Shown piece by piece: positions 1 to 9,359 of a DNA stretch of 64,000 nucleotides (position 1 is its first letter; every line of letters begins with the position of its first letter). Position numbers and translations under genes: made by a program. The notes under the pieces were generated by a model, which searched no databases, was not told the origin of the DNA, and saw only the letters and a list, made by a program, of their open reading frames with translations. This stretch comes from Caballeronia sp. INDeC2. GTDB taxonomy: Bacteria > Pseudomonadota > Gammaproteobacteria > Burkholderiales > Burkholderiaceae. The DNA is taken from assembly GCF_023631325.1 (NCBI RefSeq), contig NZ_JALQDG010000049.1:340-64339 (forward strand), given 5' to 3'.

Positions 1-573
1 GGCATAATCATTGAGTTGACTGAGATGTCACTCGACGCGGTGGAGACGGCGCTCGGTGACGACAAAGTTGACCTCGCTTTCGGATTCGACGAAGTGTTCT
101 CCCATGATGTTGAAGTCGAAGCGCTGTTTCCCGAACGCTTGACGCTTGTGATCGGTCGTTCCCATCCGCTGATCACGCGGCGCCATCCAGTCACCCCTGC
201 GCAGCTCGCCGAAACGCCACTCGCGCTGCTAACGACAAGCTTCGTGTCGCGCTTCCATATCGACAGCTACTTCCAGTCGTGTGGCATCAAGCCAAGTATC
301 GCGTTGCAGGCAAACTCGATCAGTGCGGTGCTTAAAATCGTTAGTCACGGAAAGATCGCAACCATTTTGCCTGGCACCATTGAGCTGGAGCATCGTGATC
401 TGCAATACATATCACTCGACCCTCCCTTTCCGATGCGAACCGTCGCGCTGCTGAGTCGCAAGGGCGCCTATCGCACCGTCGCGTCAACGGCCTTTGCCGA
501 ACAGATCCGCGGAATGCTTGAGCACGGCTGCCTGTCGCCACTGCGCACGCTGACAGGACGCGACCAAGAATAA
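1..573 (+). CDS. LysR-family regulator, C-terminal part (5' end outside window)
   Basis: The reading frame is open from the first base of the window to the TAA at 571-573. It encodes the substrate-binding (effector) domain of a LysR-type transcriptional regulator; the N-terminal helix-turn-helix lies upstream of the window. The protein is identical to residues 126-315 of the complete LysR at 9360-10307, and the DNA differs at very few, synonymous positions. This is therefore one copy of a recent duplication. Whether this copy is complete upstream cannot be seen. Confidence 0.85.
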   Translation, partial: GIIIELTEMSLDAVETALGDDKVDLAFGFDEVFSHDVEVEALFPERLTLVIGRSHPLITRRHPVTPAQLAETPLALLTTSFVSRFHIDSYFQSCGIKPSIALQANSISAVLKIVSHGKIATILPGTIELEHRDLQYISLDPPFPMRTVALLSRKGAYRTVASTAFAEQIRGMLEHGCLSPLRTLTGRDQE

Positions 574-670
574 GCTGCAGTTCCTCTTCCAACTGACGGC
601 AACCTCCCGGCCGGTTTAGAGTCGCAGCCGCGCCGGAGCAGTACACGTCGCCGCAACCTACATTCGATTA
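1..670 (+). repeat. Direct repeat, left copy (LysR 3' half)
   Basis: Bases 1-573 match 10307-9735 in the same orientation at a constant offset of 9734, almost without differences. Beyond the stop codon, similarity continues to about 670 with increasing mismatches and then disappears. The repeat begins at or before the window edge. The two copies flank ctaD, marR and the IS graveyard and could support recombination that deletes or amplifies the 9.7 kb between them. Confidence 0.9.
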
Positions 671-1181
671 GATTAATTGATACTTCGCATCGCGAACCGT
701 TCAGTGACGTACGCAAGCAACTACTGCCAGCAGCTCACAACTCGCCGCCATCTCCCCTCATCCTAAGCGGTTAGACAATCAATTCGTTCTGGCGATCGAG
801 CCAGTACCTTTGAAAGGGTCGGGGACACATGTTGATCTGAGCGGCCAGTTGCCTGCCCGTGGTCGACGCAAACCTCTCACTTCTACGGAATAGCTTCGAA
901 TTCGAAATCTCCGGGCGAGAGCGTTTGAATCTTGATTGGCGAAAATTCGATACTCGTTCGCGCCAGTCACTGGTTGCCATCCATTGTGATAAGTGAACGT
1001 GATCGAGGCGGTTAGAAATCCGACTTGGACGCCGCGCGTGTGACGGCCCACAATTTCGAATACCGTAACCGAATAAAATGCTGTCTCTTCGTATCCAAGT
1101 TTAAGTGGCGCCCGCTGCAAGACATGCACGGTCCTGCACTTAAATAAAAAGGAGAAGGCACGCCCTCGTGCTTAAAATTAG
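574..1181. other. Intergenic, no gene recognised
   Basis: After the repeat fades near 670 there are only short overlapping frames on both strands with no recognisable protein features. It probably includes decayed upstream sequence of the LysR pseudogene that follows. Confidence 0.5.
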
Positions 1182-2345
1182 ATGGGCTACACTCAAATCG
1201 ATCCGGATGCGCTTCACGCGCCCTGCCGATATCTTCCAGCTTCGCGAATCTCCTGCGTATATCCATGGCCTCCATTTACACGTCAACGCCGGCATGCAGT
1301 TCGCTGTAGATTCAGGTTGATGAGGAAGCATCTCTCCCATGCGGCCACCCAACTGAATGGATCGCCATCGCAGGTGACGCGCTATGACGGCAATAGCGAA
1401 CCGCACCTGAGTGTCAGGATGCTGCACCGCCCGACGCGCAAGGCGGTACTCACTGAGATCGGTGTTAGCAATGCAGACGGGTGTCGCGTGCTACTGAGGT
1501 ATCTCGAAATCGAATCACTCACCGCCCGAGCGCCAAGCATAGTCGCAGCTGATCTGAACGTGGTCGTGCTGCATAGCGTCAAGTCGGTAAAGTTGGCCGG
1601 GCTGTTCTTAGAGCACCGGTCGCGCTGCTTGGAGGTGTCGCGGAATATCGCGCTGATCGAATCGCAAGTCGGTCCGCTGGGCGGCGGATTCGACGCCGAC
1701 ATCGTCGCAGACGCGATCTTCATATCCGCCTCTACCGTGTCGCGCACACTTGTCCGCGCACCACAAATCGCCGCCGCATCGCCCGGCTACTTGCTGAACA
1801 CAGCGGCGCCCTGCCGGCCGCTCGCTCTCGCTACGCACCGACTCGCCGCCCTGACCACCGGTTCGCGAACCAATCAGTGGACTCGCCGGAACGGCGCGAT
1901 CGACGCAACTCCTATCGACACGTCGATCACGTTGAGCAGCATTCTGATGCAGCGCCAATTCGGACATGCGGGTGGCGGCATAGCCCTACTACCTAAGCAC
2001 GTGGTTGCAAACGATCTGCGCATGGGTACGCTTATCTGCCTACTCGGGCACCATCCGATCGTGAACGACGGCGCTACTGTTGCGCTCGTGTATCTGGGCC
2101 GCGAATTCCTGACCGGTACGGGTCGGAGAGTTCGTCGATCTGGGCGCCGCACGCTTCAGACTGCCGTCGCTCGGCACGCCGCTACCTCTGGGAACCGTCC
2201 ATGCGTTAAGCGCCGTCTCGTAGATCGCGAATGCGCGACTACATCGGCGCGGATCGCGCTCGCTCTTTCAAAGGTATGGACCGCCAGAGTACTCAACGGT
2301 GGCTCAAACAATCGTTTCTTCCATGTTTGCATTGGAATATCGTGA
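1182..2345 (+). pseudogene. Degraded LysR-family regulator
   Basis: A long open frame remains, but it reads like an eroded LysR protein. Around 1370-1460 there are traces of the end of the HTH and linker helix (for example 'LHRPTRKAVLTEIG'). From about 1550 to 2110 the effector domain is recognisable, with segments such as 'TVSRTLVRAPQIAAASPGYL' and 'GGGIALLPKHVVANDL'. Near 2110 the homologous frame shifts: the other frame continues with 'GEFVDLGAARFRLPSLG', the expected LysR C-terminus. The normal N-terminal HTH cannot be read in one frame. I infer several substitutions and at least one frameshift, so a functional protein is unlikely. It is not a copy of the 9360 LysR. Confidence 0.65.
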
Positions 2346-2438
2346 TGCCCGTAAGCCGTCCTCGCCTACGCACAGGTGAGATCGCCCGAAGTGCTATCAA
2401 CAATTAAACCGTGACGTTGGCGGTTCTGGGGGTGCGAT

Positions 2439-2903
2439 ATGGCCGACGCGAAAGGGCACGATGTCGCGGCTGTCTGGTTACTCAAACGCAATTGCGCGAT
2501 TACGCCGAAACAGTTCGGCGTTTTCTATTGCTCGCTCGCAACCGTCTCGTTATCGATTGCGGCGTTCTGGACCGCATTAGGCGCATGGACCGTCCTTCCC
2601 TTTGCGGGCATCGATCTCATTGCTGTCGGCAGCGCATTCTTGGTCTATGCGCGACACTCGACAGATTACGAGCGCATCGTCATATCACCGATGTTTTTGA
2701 CCGTCGAAACAGCGCAAGCATCCCGCATCACGGTGGTCACGCTTAACCCCCGATGGGTTCGAATTGGTCTGCAGGAAAAGCCTCGACCGAAAATCGAAAT
2801 TCGTAGCGCCGGCCAAGTCATTCTCGTTGGCATTCATGCGCCCGCACACCGACGAGCGGCCATCGCAGCTGAAATGCGTCGATACATTGCGCGGCTTGGC
2901 TGA
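2439..2903 (+). CDS. DUF2244-family integral membrane protein
   Basis: This is a 154-residue protein with two adjacent hydrophobic helices (roughly residues 27-45 and 50-70) followed by a basic soluble tail, which fits DUF2244. In proteobacteria these proteins are often encoded next to cytochrome c oxidase genes, and here ctaD starts 55 bp downstream on the same strand. The molecular role of the family is not established; a link to oxidase assembly or function is inferred from context. A purine-rich stretch lies just upstream of the ATG. Length is normal for the family and I see no lesion. Confidence 0.7.
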   Translation: MADAKGHDVAAVWLLKRNCAITPKQFGVFYCSLATVSLSIAAFWTALGAWTVLPFAGIDLIAVGSAFLVYARHSTDYERIVISPMFLTVETAQASRITVVTLNPRWVRIGLQEKPRPKIEIRSAGQVILVGIHAPAHRRAAIAAEMRRYIARLG

Positions 2904-2958
2904 ATGATTTTATGAAGACCCGACATTGACAATGCCGTAAGGCTAATTGGAGTTTGCC

Positions 2959-4557
2959 ATGAGCACGACCGCGCACGATCATGTAGCTGGCCACAACTTC
3001 GGTCACCCTGTTCCGACCGGATGGCGACGGTGGGTGTTTGCCACAAACCACAAAGACATCGGGACGATGTATCTGCTGTTCTCATTTCTGATGTTTCTAT
3101 CGGGTGGCATGATGGCGCTGGCGATTCGCGCCGAGTTGTTTGAACCAGGCATGCAGTTGATGCGCCCGGAATTTTTTAATCAGCTCACAACCATGCATGG
3201 ACTTGAAATGATTTTTGGCGCAATCATGCCTGCATTCGTTGGTTTTGCGAACTGGATGGTGCCGCTTGAGATCGGCGCGTCCGACATGGCGTTCGCGCGG
3301 ATGAACAATTTCAGTTTTTGGTTGCTGCCCGTCGCCGGGATCATGTTGACGGCAACATTGTTCATGCCGGGTGGCGCTCCCGCAGGCGGTTGGACGATGT
3401 ATGCACCCTTGTCCACTCAAATGGGCCCGGGGATGGACGTCGCCATTTTTGCCGTCCACTTGATGGGGGCATCATCGATTATGGGCGGGATCAACATTGT
3501 GGTGACCGTACTCAACATGCGCGCGCCCGGTATGACGATGATGAAGATGCCCATGTTCTGCTGGACGTGGCTGATCACTGCTTTTCTGTTGATCGCAGTC
3601 ATGCCGGTACTTGCGGGCGCGGTGACCATGCTCCTGTTCGATCGTCATTTCGGCACGTCGTTTTTTAACGCCGCTGGCGGTGGAGACCCGGTTCTTTATC
3701 AACACGTCTTTTGGTTTTTTGGTCACCCCGAGGTCTACATCATGATTTTGCCGGGGTTTGGCATAGTGTCGCAAGTTATTCCAGCTTTTGCCCGTAAGCC
3801 CCTATTCGGCTACGCATCAATGGTCTATGCGACTGCGTCGATCGCGATCTTGTCGTTCACGGTGTGGGCTCATCACATGTTTGCGGCCGGCATGCCCGTC
3901 ACTGGCCAACTGTTCTTCATGTACTCCACCATGCTGATCGGAATCCCGACGGGCGTGAAGGTGTTTAACTGGGTCGCAACCATGTGGCGTGGATCGCTTT
4001 CCTTTGAGACGCCGATGCTGTTCGCCATCGGGTTCATCTTCGTGTTCACGATTGGCGGCTTTACGGGACTCATTCTTGCCGTCGCGCCGCTGGATATCCA
4101 GATGCACGGCACCTATTATGTAGTCGCACATTTCCATTACGTTCTGGTCGCTGGCTCGCTCTTTTCGTTGTTCGCCGGGTGGTATTTCTGGGCACCCAAG
4201 TGGACCGGGAAGATGTATAACGAGACCCGAGGCAAAATCCATTTCTGGGTGTCGATGGTCGCCGTCAACGTAACGTTCTTTCCAATGCACTTTTTGGGGC
4301 TCGCTGGCATGCCCCGTCGTTATGCCGACTATCCGGCACAGTTCACCGCCTTCAATCAGGTGGCGACGATCGGTGCCATTTTCTTCGGACTAGCCCAAGT
4401 CTACTTTCTCTTTGCCGTCGCGCTGCCTTGCTATGCACGTTCGAAAGAGCTGCAAGACGCTTCAGATAAACCGTGGGATGGAGCAGAAGGCCTTGAATGG
4501 ACGGTGCCAAGCCCGGCGCCGTTCCATACCTTTGAACATCCGCCTGAAGTTATGTGA
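2959..4557 (+). CDS. ctaD: Cytochrome c oxidase subunit I (aa3 type)
   Basis: This is the catalytic heme-copper subunit of the terminal oxidase, which reduces O2 to water and pumps protons in the inner membrane. It has about twelve membrane helices. Signature ligands are present: 'TMHGLEMIFG' (low-spin heme His), 'HVFWFFGHPEVY' (CuB His and the cross-linked Tyr), 'WAHHMF' (CuB His pair) and 'VAHFHYVLV' (heme a and a3 His). I prefer the ATG at 2959 (532 residues) over the upstream TTG at 2947, because GGAG at 2949-2952 is spaced six bases from that ATG. No subunit II, III or assembly gene (ctaC, ctaE, ctaG) follows, so this is an orphan subunit, probably a fragment of a former cta cluster or a paralogue that uses subunits encoded elsewhere. 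Confidence 0.95.
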   Translation: MSTTAHDHVAGHNFGHPVPTGWRRWVFATNHKDIGTMYLLFSFLMFLSGGMMALAIRAELFEPGMQLMRPEFFNQLTTMHGLEMIFGAIMPAFVGFANWMVPLEIGASDMAFARMNNFSFWLLPVAGIMLTATLFMPGGAPAGGWTMYAPLSTQMGPGMDVAIFAVHLMGASSIMGGINIVVTVLNMRAPGMTMMKMPMFCWTWLITAFLLIAVMPVLAGAVTMLLFDRHFGTSFFNAAGGGDPVLYQHVFWFFGHPEVYIMILPGFGIVSQVIPAFARKPLFGYASMVYATASIAILSFTVWAHHMFAAGMPVTGQLFFMYSTMLIGIPTGVKVFNWVATMWRGSLSFETPMLFAIGFIFVFTIGGFTGLILAVAPLDIQMHGTYYVVAHFHYVLVAGSLFSLFAGWYFWAPKWTGKMYNETRGKIHFWVSMVAVNVTFFPMHFLGLAGMPRRYADYPAQFTAFNQVATIGAIFFGLAQVYFLFAVALPCYARSKELQDASDKPWDGAEGLEWTVPSPAPFHTFEHPPEVM

Positions 4558-5082
4558 GCAGGTACGTTACCTCGCCTCATGAATACTGCACACCAAACGA
4601 TGACTGGATCCACAGCGAATCTCAAGCCTCCGATCTCCCATAAGGTTTTTGGCGGACAACCGTCCTTCGAACAACTGGCTCGTCTGCCAATCGCGCTGCA
4701 TCGCAGATCAGGGAAATCGGATGGACGCGTTGTTTGTACTTCGCGCCGCTCGACGATATATTTTTCGAGGATGCGATCCACATAACGACCGACCGTCGGG
4801 GTAGCAGTCGAGGACCATTCACCGACGGTAGTCAATTAATAGGCAAACAGATCGGAAAACCCAGTTCAGGGCTGTCGTGCGGCATTCTGCACATCTCGGA
4901 GTACCTCGTGGACAAAACAGGGGAGGCCTATCCTTTGGCGCGACGATGCTACTAGAAGTCGTTCCGAAGCTATCGCTAAAGCGACTAAACAGGTAATACA
5001 TGATGCGCTGCGTCGGTCGAGTTCAACCCATACGTATCGCGATGCGATTTTACTTTCACTTATACCGAAAGGCGCTTATCCC
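4558..5082. other. Intergenic, no gene recognised
   Basis: This 525-bp stretch has only short frames on either strand with no recognisable motif. The expected ctaE/ctaC partners are absent, so this may be the decayed remainder of an oxidase cluster or an old junction. Confidence 0.5.
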
Positions 5083-5523
5083 GTGAGCACGATCGATCGC
5101 GCACTGCGCAAACAAGACTTCGAACAACTGTCGACTTTTCGCTATCGAATGCGCCTTTTCGAGCGTTTTTCAGAACGCGCCGCGCGAGACGAACGCATCA
5201 CGCCACTTCAGTATCTGCTGCTCCTGCACATCAAGGGATATCCGCACCGAGGCTGGGCGACCGTTGGCGAATTGGCTGAGCGGCTCCAGGCGCGTCATCA
5301 CAGCGTGGTCGCGCTTGTCACCCGGTGTGAAGCACTGGGTTTGGTAGAACGACGCCACAGTTCAATCGATCGTCGGCAAGTCGAGATTCGTCTTTTGAGC
5401 CCGAGCGAGAAGATCCTGCTGCGACTGGCCGAATTGCATCGGGCCGAACTGAGATCGCTTCCTACGACATTCCAAATCCCGCAGATCGATTATTATCTGC
5501 CGGAAGTAGTCGGACCTGAATAA
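5083..5523 (+). CDS. MarR-family transcriptional regulator
   Basis: This 146-residue winged-helix regulator has the GTG start at 5083, with GAAAGG about ten bases upstream. The MarR core is visible: an N-terminal helix with 'RYRMRLFERFSERAAR', the HTH around 'TPLQYLLLLHIKG' and 'VGELAERLQARHHSVVALVTRCEALGLVER', then the wing 'DRRQVEIRLLSPSE'. MarR proteins are dimeric and usually repress adjacent genes in response to small phenolic or oxidising ligands. The neighbouring genes here are IS debris, so its target cannot be read from context. Length and fold appear complete. Confidence 0.85.
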   Translation: MSTIDRALRKQDFEQLSTFRYRMRLFERFSERAARDERITPLQYLLLLHIKGYPHRGWATVGELAERLQARHHSVVALVTRCEALGLVERRHSSIDRRQVEIRLLSPSEKILLRLAELHRAELRSLPTTFQIPQIDYYLPEVVGPE

Positions 5524-5557
5524 TTTGTTTTGCGTGGTGCCGCCTCTCATGGGGGGA

Positions 5558-5785
5558 AGGGCAGTGCAACTGAGCGTTTGAGTAAAGCAAGAAGGACAAG
5601 GGCGCAATAAAGCCGCGGCTTTCTGAGGATCATGCGCAGCTTGTGCGCCGCCCCGCGTGAATCACGTCGCCGAGTGCGCCTTTAGGCCAGTTTCGATCGA
5701 GCTTGCCATCCGTCTTCATGTGTCCCATGACCGGCTCAATCGCGCTACGTCTTCGGATCATCGCTCGCAGACCGCGCGTAGATGA
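5558..5785 (-). pseudogene. IS5-family transposase, C-terminal fragment
   Basis: On the minus strand the frame reads 'RRRSAIEPVMGHMKTDGKLD' followed by 'NWPKGALGD', then after a small frameshift 'AAHKLRMILRKPRLYCALVL'. This matches the C-terminal end of IS5-family (DDE) transposases, where 'SAIEPVIGHMK' is characteristic. The upstream catalytic region is missing and the frame is broken, so it is a dead fragment. Confidence 0.7.
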
Positions 5786-5815
5786 ACCGAACCCACAAAG
5801 TTGGACGACTGATGG

Positions 5816-6112
5816 CTACGCTGGAGCGAAACGAACTCGATATTCGACAGGACTCAGTCCCTTCAGCTTGATACGCTCGTGGTTGTGTTAGTGAATGTAT
5901 TCCTTCAAGCCTTTCTCGAGATCGTCGAGATCGCGAAACTCGCTGGCGTAGTAGAACTCCGTCTTCAGGGTACCGAAGAAACTCTCCATTGCGGCATTGC
6001 CGAGGCAGTTTCCGCGCCGGGACATGCTCGGCGTAACCGCGCTCTGCTTCAGCAAGTGACGGTGGGTGGAGAGACGATATTGCCAGCCTTGGACGCCCTT
6101 CTAAAGGTCAAG
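5816..6112 (-). pseudogene. IS3-family transposase OrfB, C-terminal fragment
   Basis: Minus-strand translation gives 'GWQYRLSTHRHLLKQSAVTP', 'SMSRRGNCLGNAAMESFFG' and 'LKTEFYYASEFRDLDDLEKG', the classic end of the IS3-family DDE domain including the catalytic Glu in 'MESFFG'. An internal TAA replaces the usual Tyr after 'KEYIH', and the frame then continues with 'HNHERIKLKGLSPVEYR' to a TAG at 5816-5818. It is the continuation of the N-terminal piece at 6946-7507, separated by an IS110 fragment. Confidence 0.8.
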
Positions 6113-6659
6113 GGGCAATTTGAGTCTGCGCGATCTCGCGGTTGCGTGTCGGATTCACGTACTCATCGGGCGCGCTGGTGATGGTACTGTGGATCAAATG
6201 CAAAGCAACGCGCCGCGCCGAAATGGCCGTCTTCCGACAGACTTTCAGAACGCGTAGCGATTCAATCATGCCATCGCGCGTCTTGGGCGTGACCGTACGC
6301 ACACCGGCGAAGGTAGCATGAGCCGCGTTGTAGGCGTCCAGCGTATCGTCCTTGCCACGTTTGCGCCGGTCGCTTTTATCCGGCGCGGTCACCTCCAGCA
6401 CGGTAACTTGGGCCTGCTGTAGGTAGCGCAGTAAGCCCGCGCCATAGCTCCCGGTGCACTCCACGCCGACCCGGACAAGCTCACCGAATGAGCGCATCCA
6501 AAGCAACATCTGCTTGTACCCGTGCCGCGTGGTTGGGAAGGATTCGCTGCCGAGAAGGCGATCATGTTCGTCAACGACAGCCGCGAAATGCAGATCCTTA
6601 TGCGTATCAACGCCGCCTACAATGCTGCGAGGGCCAGCAGTAGTCTGTTCTTCTTTCAT
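6108..6659 (-). pseudogene. IS110-family transposase, N-terminal fragment
   Basis: The ATG at 6659 is preceded by GGAGCAAGG. The protein shows the IS110 DEDD nuclease start 'VGGVDTHKDLHFAAVVD', then 'RVGVECTGSYGAGLLRYL' and 'KSDRRKRGKDDTLDAYNAA', which supply the Asp/Glu/Asp residues of this RuvC-like fold. It stops after about 184 residues, whereas full IS110 proteins have roughly 330-400, so the C-terminal serine-containing domain is lost. Upstream DNA to about 6945 is probably IS110 non-coding end. It sits inside the IS3 transposase. Confidence 0.75.
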
Positions 6660-6945
6660 ACAGCCTTGCTCCGGTTGCCGATGGGGTATAGGCGATCTCA
6701 CCGGCATCGAGAACCTGGACAAGACAGTAAAGTGACAGGGGTCGGGCCCTTCTTCGGTCATACGTATCGACGAGGTGAAAACCTTGCCGTGCGGCAGTTC
6801 CAGACGACCGACGGGTCCAGGGAAAGACATTGAGTCGATCGGAATGCGGGTCAGGTGGCCCGGAACGCTCTACGGCACCAGACCTCTCCCGAAAGCCCCT
6901 TGTTTCGAACGGTGACCGGCCGGAAACATCTGGTACCCGCATTCT

Positions 6946-7507
6946 TACTATCGGAATGAAGCACCGGTCGATCTTTGGGCTTTAGCCTACCGAAGGCTTT
7001 TCGAAGCATTGTCCCAACCATATCGAAATGGGGACGTCTGGCTATCTCGTAAGAGACGATCTCACCGTTATAGAGGTCCAGTACGGGCGACAGATATAGT
7101 TTTCGGCCGGAGATGTTGAATTCGGTCACGTCCGTCGCCCATTTCTCGTTAGGCCGCTTTGCTGCAAATTTGCGCTGGAGTAGATTGGGCGACACACGAT
7201 TGACTTCTCCCCGGAATAGGCGGAACTTCCTGCCCCGAAGACATGACTTGGTCTGCATCTGCCCCATCAGCCGCCGCACGGTCTTGTGGTTGACTAGCGT
7301 GCCGCTCTTGCGGAGAACGATCGTGATTCGTCGATATCCATATCTTCCCTTGTGCTGGTCGAAGATCTCCTGAATGCTGGCTTTGACGGCAAGCGCCCAG
7401 CGCTTGCCACTTCGCTCGGCCGCGATGAACAACAGGTCTTTCGTCCACGAGTGGGACGCGTTCATTTCCTTGCTGGTGAACATCGGCGGGAAGCCGGATG
7501 GAAGCAA
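6946..7507 (-). pseudogene. IS3-family transposase OrfB, N-terminal part
   Basis: The frame shows HTH_21 and rve features: 'IFDQHKGRYGYRRITIVLRK', 'VNHKTVRRLMGQM', 'RPNEKWATDVTEFNISGRKL' (first catalytic Asp), 'LYLSPVLDLYNGEIVSYEI' (with the second Asp in 'VLDLYNGEIV') and 'RPVLHSD'. After 'HSD' homology stops and unrelated sequence of the IS110 piece begins; the expected continuation 'GWQYR' is found about 850 bp away at 6090-6110. The extreme N-terminus (before about 7400) does not look canonical. Confidence 0.75.
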
Positions 7508-7789
7508 AGAACGCCTGGCAATCGGCGACGGGTATCGGGAAGCGAAGGCATCGTGGCTTGAGCTGCTGCTTGACCTGAAGCGCGGGGCTTGCAGGCGGGT
7601 CCACGGCTGGCCGTCTGCAATGGTCCTATGGGCTTCTGAGCGGCTGTGCAGGAGGTTTTTTCAGCGACGCGCGGCCAGCGCTGCTGGTTTCAATACGCCG
7701 ATGTCCGGGCTATGCCGAAGTTTGGCTGCAATAGCGGACCACTGGTGGGGAAGGCACTTTGGGTGTCGGCATAATCACAGCGGCTCTGG

Positions 7790-8150
7790 TGATCTGTCCC
7801 AGAAATAATTTTGCATAACCGAGCCACTTCTTGCAGGATTGAATCGGCGGTCGCTGCCCATACGAACGACCGTCCATGCTGATTATGGTGCTCGCTATAA
7901 CGCTCGATGCCTGCAACAAGTCGGCGCACATTCCTGAACGACCCTCGACGGTTCGCCTGCTGCGTAATCAGGCCGAACCAGCGTTCAACCTGACTCAGCC
8001 AACTCGAAAAGGTCGGCGTAATGTGCATGTGGTAGCGCGTGTGCGTGGCCAGCCACGCCCTGATCTGCGGATGCCTGTGCGTCGCTTAGTTGTCGACGAT
8101 CAGATGCGCATCTAACCGTGCCGAAGCTTTTGCGGCAGCCAATCCAACCC
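7790..8150 (-). pseudogene. IS630-family transposase, C-terminal fragment
   Basis: On the minus strand 'DAHLIVDN' is followed by a TAA where Tyr is expected, then 'ATHRHPQIRAWLATHTRYH', 'FSSWLSQVERWFGLIT' and 'RGSFRNVRRLVAGIERYSEH'. This is the end of an IS630/Tc1-like DDE transposase ('VDNYATHRHP' contains the second Asp, 'VERWF' the third acidic residue). The N-terminal half is missing, so it is inactive. Confidence 0.75.
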
Positions 8151-8479
8151 GGAGCTTAAGTCTGAAACACCCCTAACGGGCGGGATGGCGCGCGCTCAAT
8201 CCACGTGATCAATTGCCGCGCACGATTCGATGTAATCCTCTGATTTCCGTTGAAGGGCGTCTTGCCCGTAATTTTCCGGTGGAAGTGTGGAATGTTGATC
8301 GGCAAAACGACGACACTACGCTCCGCCGATCGGTATTCTCAACGGTGACATTCGTTGCGATAAGTAAAACCGATCGCGTCAGTCGAAAATCCGACTTGGA
8401 CACCGTGTACGAGAAGGAACACAATTTCAGTCATCGCAATCGAATGAAAATTTGCTTCTCGTACTCGGTGCAACTAGTG

Positions 8480-9157
8480 TCCGCCGTAATCGACGTGCGT
8501 GATCATGCTCCTAACTCGGCGCGTCCTACCGCTGTTGTCCTGCTCATCGTCGCCATGGATTTTCTATATCACTTCCAAGCGGATTCGGCGCTGTTCCCCA
8601 GCAAATGGTCGTTGCTCGCACAATTCGGCGCCATGCTGGTGACGTTCGCCATTGTCAAAATCCTTCGCGGGATCAGAATTCGCGTGACTGCCTGTCGAAT
8701 CGCGCGCCAGAACTGGTCCGAACTCGCTTGGATGGCCGATCCGTATCGACCACTGGACGCCCATGCTTGGACTGCACACGCAGCCGAACGACTCGATCAG
8801 GTAGCCGCACGCATCGCGTTCGTAAATTCGAGCGATGCATTGCATGCTATCGACTGGCTGACCGAGATGCGCACCGGCCGTTACATCATCAAAGTGCGGC
8901 AGGGCCTCGCGAACTACGACGCGCGAACACGCGACGCAATCGAGGCCGCGCTCGCGGAAGTGTCAAGCTTGTATCGCGCGCGCGCCGATGCGTATCATCC
9001 GGTCCCAGCCACGGCAACGCTGATGCGCACGATTACGCGTGCGATCAGTGTTACAGCCAGCAATACTACCGGCAACGACGCCGTTCTGCGCGCCCTTATC
9101 GGCATGCGCAACAACCTGTTTCCACGCGTTCAACTCATCGAGAACACAACGCGATGA
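8480..9157 (+). pseudogene. FUSC-family (fusaric acid resistance-like) efflux protein, C-terminal fragment
   Basis: The open frame from 8213 to 9157 carries, from about 8480, a hydrophobic segment ('PTAVVLLIVAMDFLYHF', 'FGAMLVTFAIVKILRGI') followed by a helical cytosolic part ('RPLDAHAWTAHAAERLDQVA', 'IDWLTEMRTGRYIIKVRQGL') typical of FUSC/AaeB-type aromatic-acid exporters. Such proteins are normally about 650-750 residues; only the last 220 or so remain, and the first 80 codons of the frame do not resemble the family. It lies upstream of a LysR gene, fitting a former LysR-regulated efflux operon. Confidence 0.6.
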
Positions 9158-9240
9158 TCGAGGATATTCATATATTCGGTACTCGCCGGTTGCTTGCGAC
9201 CGGTCGCGGTCACACGCTTGAGCAGTCACCACGACCGAAC
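9154..9240 (+). pseudogene. Possible remnant of a DUF1656 (AaeX-like) gene
   Basis: An ATG overlaps the FUSC stop codon as ATGA and begins 'MIEDIHIFGTRRLLAT', resembling the start of small DUF1656 membrane proteins usually encoded directly after FUSC genes. The homology then vanishes. The evidence is the overlap and about 15 residues only, so this is tentative. Confidence 0.3.
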
Positions 9241-9359
9241 GGTGCCTCGCACAGGCTTGCTCATTTCGTCACCCGGCAGGTTCGAGCATCGCACCGCTCT
9301 CCGGCGCACACTGTGATGAAACATCGGTCCGACAAGCCTCGTATCTCAATTCGCGACGA

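Larger units (their letters stand above)
5558..8150 (-). mobile_element. Nested cluster of insertion-sequence fragments
   Basis: Over 2.6 kb, remnants of four IS families lie on the minus strand: IS5 (5558-5785), IS3 C-terminal part (5816-6112), IS110 N-terminal part (6108-6659 plus upstream DNA to about 6945), IS3 N-terminal part (6946-7507) and IS630 (7790-8150). The two IS3 pieces appear to be one orfB interrupted by the IS110 piece. All are truncated or carry stops, so none looks autonomous. Confidence 0.8.

Noticed and set aside
1182..2345. Treating the 387-codon frame as an intact gene
   Set aside because: Recognisable LysR segments are out of order with erosion at the N-terminus and a frame switch near 2110, so it was called a pseudogene.
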